Origin: Gemmatimonadaceae bacterium
Lineage (GTDB): Bacteria > Gemmatimonadota > Gemmatimonadetes > Gemmatimonadales > Gemmatimonadaceae
DNA: 32,225 nucleotides
NCBI GenBank assembly: GCA_025450815.1
Contig: JANWLO010000184.1
Coordinates: 1-32,225 of the forward strand
Reading direction: 5' to 3'
Shown here piece by piece: positions 29,504 to 32,225 of the stretch. The notes beneath the pieces are model-generated. The model worked only from the letters and a program-made list of their open reading frames with translations, ran no database searches and was not told the DNA's origin. Position 1 is the stretch's first letter. Each line of letters begins with the position of its first letter. Made by a program: the position numbers and the translations under genes.

Positions 29504-30217
29504 TCAGTGATTCTTCGTGAGGCCGTCGAACATGCTGTTGACCGCCTTGTTCATCGTCGGATCGAGCCGATCGATGTGCCCGCATGACCACGTGACCGTG
29601 CCCGAGACCTTTTTGCCATGGGGCTTCTCGCCCGACTTGAGGTCGATGTCCTCGAAGGATAGCGGCGACTCCATATCCTTGAATTCCGCATCGCCTTTCG
29701 CGCCGCGCTCCGAGATCGTAACGACGAACGTGGATGTCGGTTTGAGCATGACGGCCAGCGGCATCGGGGAATTCGGCCGGGCCACCATGAGCTGCATGAT
29801 TCCCATGTCTCCCGTGGCCATCGCCCGATTCAACTGTCCCTCCTCGGACTTGTCTGCCGGCGAGTACGGCCCATCCTTGTCGTAGTCCTTCACGACGACG
29901 GCAAGACTCACGATGGTGCTGTCACCGTCCTTCGAGTTCATGTGGTAGCCGCTCAACAACCCCGCGCCGGGTGGAGCGATCTGGCACGCATCCACGGCGA
30001 AGTCGTGATCCACCGTGACATCGCCAGTGAGATGCAGATGCCCGGTGCCGGAACCCTCGGCAGATTCGGAGGGAGCTGCGGCCGAGTCGACCGTGGCAGC
30101 CGAAGAGCTTCGACCGGTGCATGCCAACAGCGCAGCGGCCGCAAGCACGATCGCGGTTCTGATCGAGGTGCAGCCGCTGATCCGGAGCGCGGCAATTTGC
30201 GATTGATTGGTGCGCAT
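29504..30217 (-). CDS. Hypothetical lipoprotein
   Basis: SIRTAIVLAAAALLACTGRSSSA (lipobox LLAC); HLHLTGDVTVDHDFAVDACQIAPPGAGLLSGYHMNSKDGDSTIVSL...; no family recognised. Confidence 0.75.
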   Translation of the reverse strand: MRTNQSQIAALRISGCTSIRTAIVLAAAALLACTGRSSSAATVDSAAAPSESAEGSGTGHLHLTGDVTVDHDFAVDACQIAPPGAGLLSGYHMNSKDGDSTIVSLAVVVKDYDKDGPYSPADKSEEGQLNRAMATGDMGIMQLMVARPNSPMPLAVMLKPTSTFVVTISERGAKGDAEFKDMESPLSFEDIDLKSGEKPHGKKVSGTVTWSCGHIDRLDPTMNKAVNSMFDGLTKNH

Positions 30218-30269
30218 GGCTCCTCCTGAGAGCGGATGGCGAGTCTGTCTCAGGAGGATCAGAGTTGGG

Positions 30270-30325
30270 CGTTACCGCCGTGATACGGGCGCGTTACGGC
30301 GATCGGTAACGTGACTTCAGGTAAC
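30270..30325. promoter_or_regulatory. Cluster of four GTTAC/GTAAC motifs, two forming an 8-bp inverted repeat
   Basis: CGTTACCG (30270-30277) / CGGTAACG (30304-30311); further GTTAC at 30293 and GTAAC at 30321; upstream of the 29504..30217 start. Confidence 0.45.
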
Positions 30326-30359
30326 TTCGACCGACCCAACCGTCGCTATCGGAACGTCT

Positions 30360-30758
30360 TCATGTCGACGCCCACGGCTCATCCGCCACGATCGCTCGCA
30401 GATCGGCCGCGCTCAACCGCTCCGGCTCCTCCTCGTCCCCCGCGCGCAGCAACACCCCGCGCACGACCTCGTCCACCGTCACCGTGGGCGCGTCCGCCTC
30501 TTCAGTGATGTCCATCTCCCACTTACCGCGCTCCGTTCCCTTGAGCGCCAGGCGGTATCGCGCGCGATACACGGTGCGACGCGCCTCGCTTCCCTCCTCC
30601 GTGAGCTCCGGCCTCAGCGCGACAACCGCGATCGCGCTCTCGTTCCCACCCTGACGGATCGATGCGAATAGATGCAGCTCCTCGATGCGGTCGACCGGAA
30701 GCTGCGCGGCGATCTCGCGCAAGAAGCGCTCGCGTCCCTCCGGCGGCGCCTTCTTCAC
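30360..30758 (-). CDS. Conserved-looking hypothetical protein coupled to the TIGR00300-type gene
   Basis: 132 aa MKKAPPEGRERFLREIAAQLPVDRIEELHLFASIRQGGNESAIAVVALRPE...; ATG overlaps the upstream stop (ATGA). Confidence 0.8.
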   Translation of the reverse strand: MKKAPPEGRERFLREIAAQLPVDRIEELHLFASIRQGGNESAIAVVALRPELTEEGSEARRTVYRARYRLALKGTERGKWEMDITEEADAPTVTVDEVVRGVLLRAGDEEEPERLSAADLRAIVADEPWAST

Positions 30759-31906
30759 TTGGCCGCCGCTTGAGCCGCTGACGCGCGGCGCGACTCCGCA
30801 CCGCGCGCGTCGAGCTCGCGCTCCACGTAGAGCTTGAGGATGTGCATGAAGTCCTGCGCGTTCGTCACGACGCCGAACGCCTGGTGCGTGCCACGATCCT
30901 TGAGCTTGCTCACCACGAACTCCGACGAATCGACACAGATCGTCGGCAGCTCGCGCAGCGATCCATCCGCCTCCGTCACGAATGCCGGCAGCATGTTACC
31001 CGTCGCGATGGCGTGCAGCGCCGTCGCGATCAGGATCGCCATCGTCGCCTTCACGGTGTGAGCCTTCATCGCGTCCTGCGCCTCCACCATGTCGTTCACC
31101 ACGCCGGGCAGCGGCCCATCGTCGCGAATCGATCCTGTTAGCACGTACGGCACCTTGTGCACCACACACGCGTGCATGATGCCGTCCGTGATCACTCCGC
31201 TCGCCACGGCCGCCTCGATCGACCCCGCCGCGCGGACGCGATTGATCGCGCGCATGTGCAGCCCGTGGCCGCCCTGCGTCGATCCGCCCTGCGAGTTCAT
31301 GCCGAGCGTCGTGTTGAAAATCGACGTCTCGATGTCGTGCACCGCCACGGCATTCCCCGCTAGCAGCGCGCCCACGAAGCCGTTCGCGATGAACCACGTC
31401 ATGTCCGCGCGCGCACGAGAATGCACCAGCGCCGGTCCCGTCACCCAGATCGGATAGCCGCCGCGTGCGCGCTCATCTATCAGCAGCCGTGCCATCAGCG
31501 CGTAATCGATCGGCTTCTCGCGCGACACTTCGCTCGACATGAACTTGAACTCGCCCTCGCCCGTGTCGCCCAGGAACGCCTGCGCGTGCACGAGAATTCC
31601 CTCTGTGCCATCCTCGGCGGCGCCAACCGCGATCATGTCGTTCTTCCGCACGCGGCGCATCTCGCGAATCCACAGCTTGCCGTCGGGCGCCAGCATCAGC
31701 GCGCCATCCATGCGCGGCTCGCGCGGCATCTGCCACTCGCCCTTCAAGCGCACGTACGTCGGCAGATTCGTCGTGGAGAAAAAGCCCTCGGGGAGCACGC
31801 CATCGGAGGGAGCGGGGACGAAGCGCGCGTCAGGGGCGGCGGCCAGTTTTGGCGCCGCGAAGTCGGGATGATGAAATGTGGGCACCCATAAAGCTAGCTC
31901 GAGCAC
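30755..31906 (-). CDS. TIGR00300/LOR-SDH-type protein, archaeal-type ornithine cyclodeaminase-like
   Basis: WVTGPALVHSRARADMTWFIANGFVGALLAGNAVAVHDIETSIFNTTLGM...GHGLHMRAINRVRAAGSIEAAVASGVITDGIMHACVVHKVPYVLTGSIRDDGPLPGVVNDMVEAQDAM...ATALHAIATGNMLPAFV...CVDSSEFVVSKLKDRGTHQAFGVVTNAQDF: recognised family signature. Confidence 0.8.
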   Translation of the reverse strand: MLELALWVPTFHHPDFAAPKLAAAPDARFVPAPSDGVLPEGFFSTTNLPTYVRLKGEWQMPREPRMDGALMLAPDGKLWIREMRRVRKNDMIAVGAAEDGTEGILVHAQAFLGDTGEGEFKFMSSEVSREKPIDYALMARLLIDERARGGYPIWVTGPALVHSRARADMTWFIANGFVGALLAGNAVAVHDIETSIFNTTLGMNSQGGSTQGGHGLHMRAINRVRAAGSIEAAVASGVITDGIMHACVVHKVPYVLTGSIRDDGPLPGVVNDMVEAQDAMKAHTVKATMAILIATALHAIATGNMLPAFVTEADGSLRELPTICVDSSEFVVSKLKDRGTHQAFGVVTNAQDFMHILKLYVERELDARGAESRRASAAQAAAK

Positions 31907-31921
31907 AGCGGTTGTTGCCAG

Positions 31922-32225
31922 TCAGAGCAACGACACCGGATCGCGATCGAACGCCACCCGCATCGAGTGCGACGCCGGCACCGGAAAGCGCTCCACGAAG
32001 TACCGCCCCACGCGCGACAGCGCGCTCGCCTTCTGGCTCTTGAGCAGCAAGTGCCATCGCCACCGGCGCTTGATCCGGTCTACCGGACACGGCGCGGACC
32101 CAACCACCTTCACATCCACGATCGCCTGCGACTCCAGAAGCGCCCGCAACCACTCGGCCGCATCGAGCGCCAACTTCGCGGTCGCATTCTCCTCGAGCCC
32201 GCTCACGATCACGTTCGCGAGCCGA
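31922..32225 (-). CDS. priA: Primosomal protein N' (PriA) helicase, C-terminal fragment (runs off window end)
   Basis: ANVIVSGLEENATAKLALDAAEWLRALLE...VVGSAPCPVDRIKRRWRWHLLLKSQKASALSRVGRYFVERFPVPASHSMRVAFDRDPVSLL, matching the PriA C-terminal pattern (G.AP.P..R...R.RW.LL.K ... D.DP.SLL). Confidence 0.85.
   Translation of the reverse strand, partial: RLANVIVSGLEENATAKLALDAAEWLRALLESQAIVDVKVVGSAPCPVDRIKRRWRWHLLLKSQKASALSRVGRYFVERFPVPASHSMRVAFDRDPVSLL

Overview
High-GC bacterial chromosomal window, probably Gemmatimonadota-like (inferred from gene content and GC, not searched). It is densely coding, with about 26 real genes; most other long ORFs in the track are antisense or off-frame shadows. 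Minus-strand left part: 3'-truncated ADOP/MacB-type permease with a PadR regulator and a near-perfect 29-bp palindrome in its leader; class II ribonucleotide reductase (nrdJ) with a strong intrinsic terminator; a gamma-carbonic-anhydrase-like hexapeptide protein; a large HExxH/PD40 propeller/Omp85-type barrel fusion; and a lipoprotein amidase. Middle: a + strand zinc-ribbon/FHA, Ser/Thr kinase, PP2C cassette, and a tightly coupled - strand operon murQ-anmK-nagZ-sodium:solute symporter (predicted peptidoglycan-sugar recycling). Divergent from that is a lipoprotein gamma-glutamyltransferase. Right part: glycine-zipper lipoprotein, plastocyanin-like protein, histidine kinase and response regulator, CcdA, alkaline-phosphatase-superfamily protein, HEAT-like secreted protein, acyltransferase-3, OmpA-domain protein, lipoprotein, an unknown protein coupled to a TIGR00300-type (LOR/SDH, archaeal-type ornithine cyclodeaminase) protein, and the C-terminus of PriA. 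No CRISPR, tRNA, rRNA, phage or transposase was seen. The strongest candidates for something under-described are the symporter-containing recycling operon, the protease/propeller/barrel fusion, the zinc-ribbon FHA/kinase/phosphatase cassette, and the unknown-plus-TIGR00300 pair.
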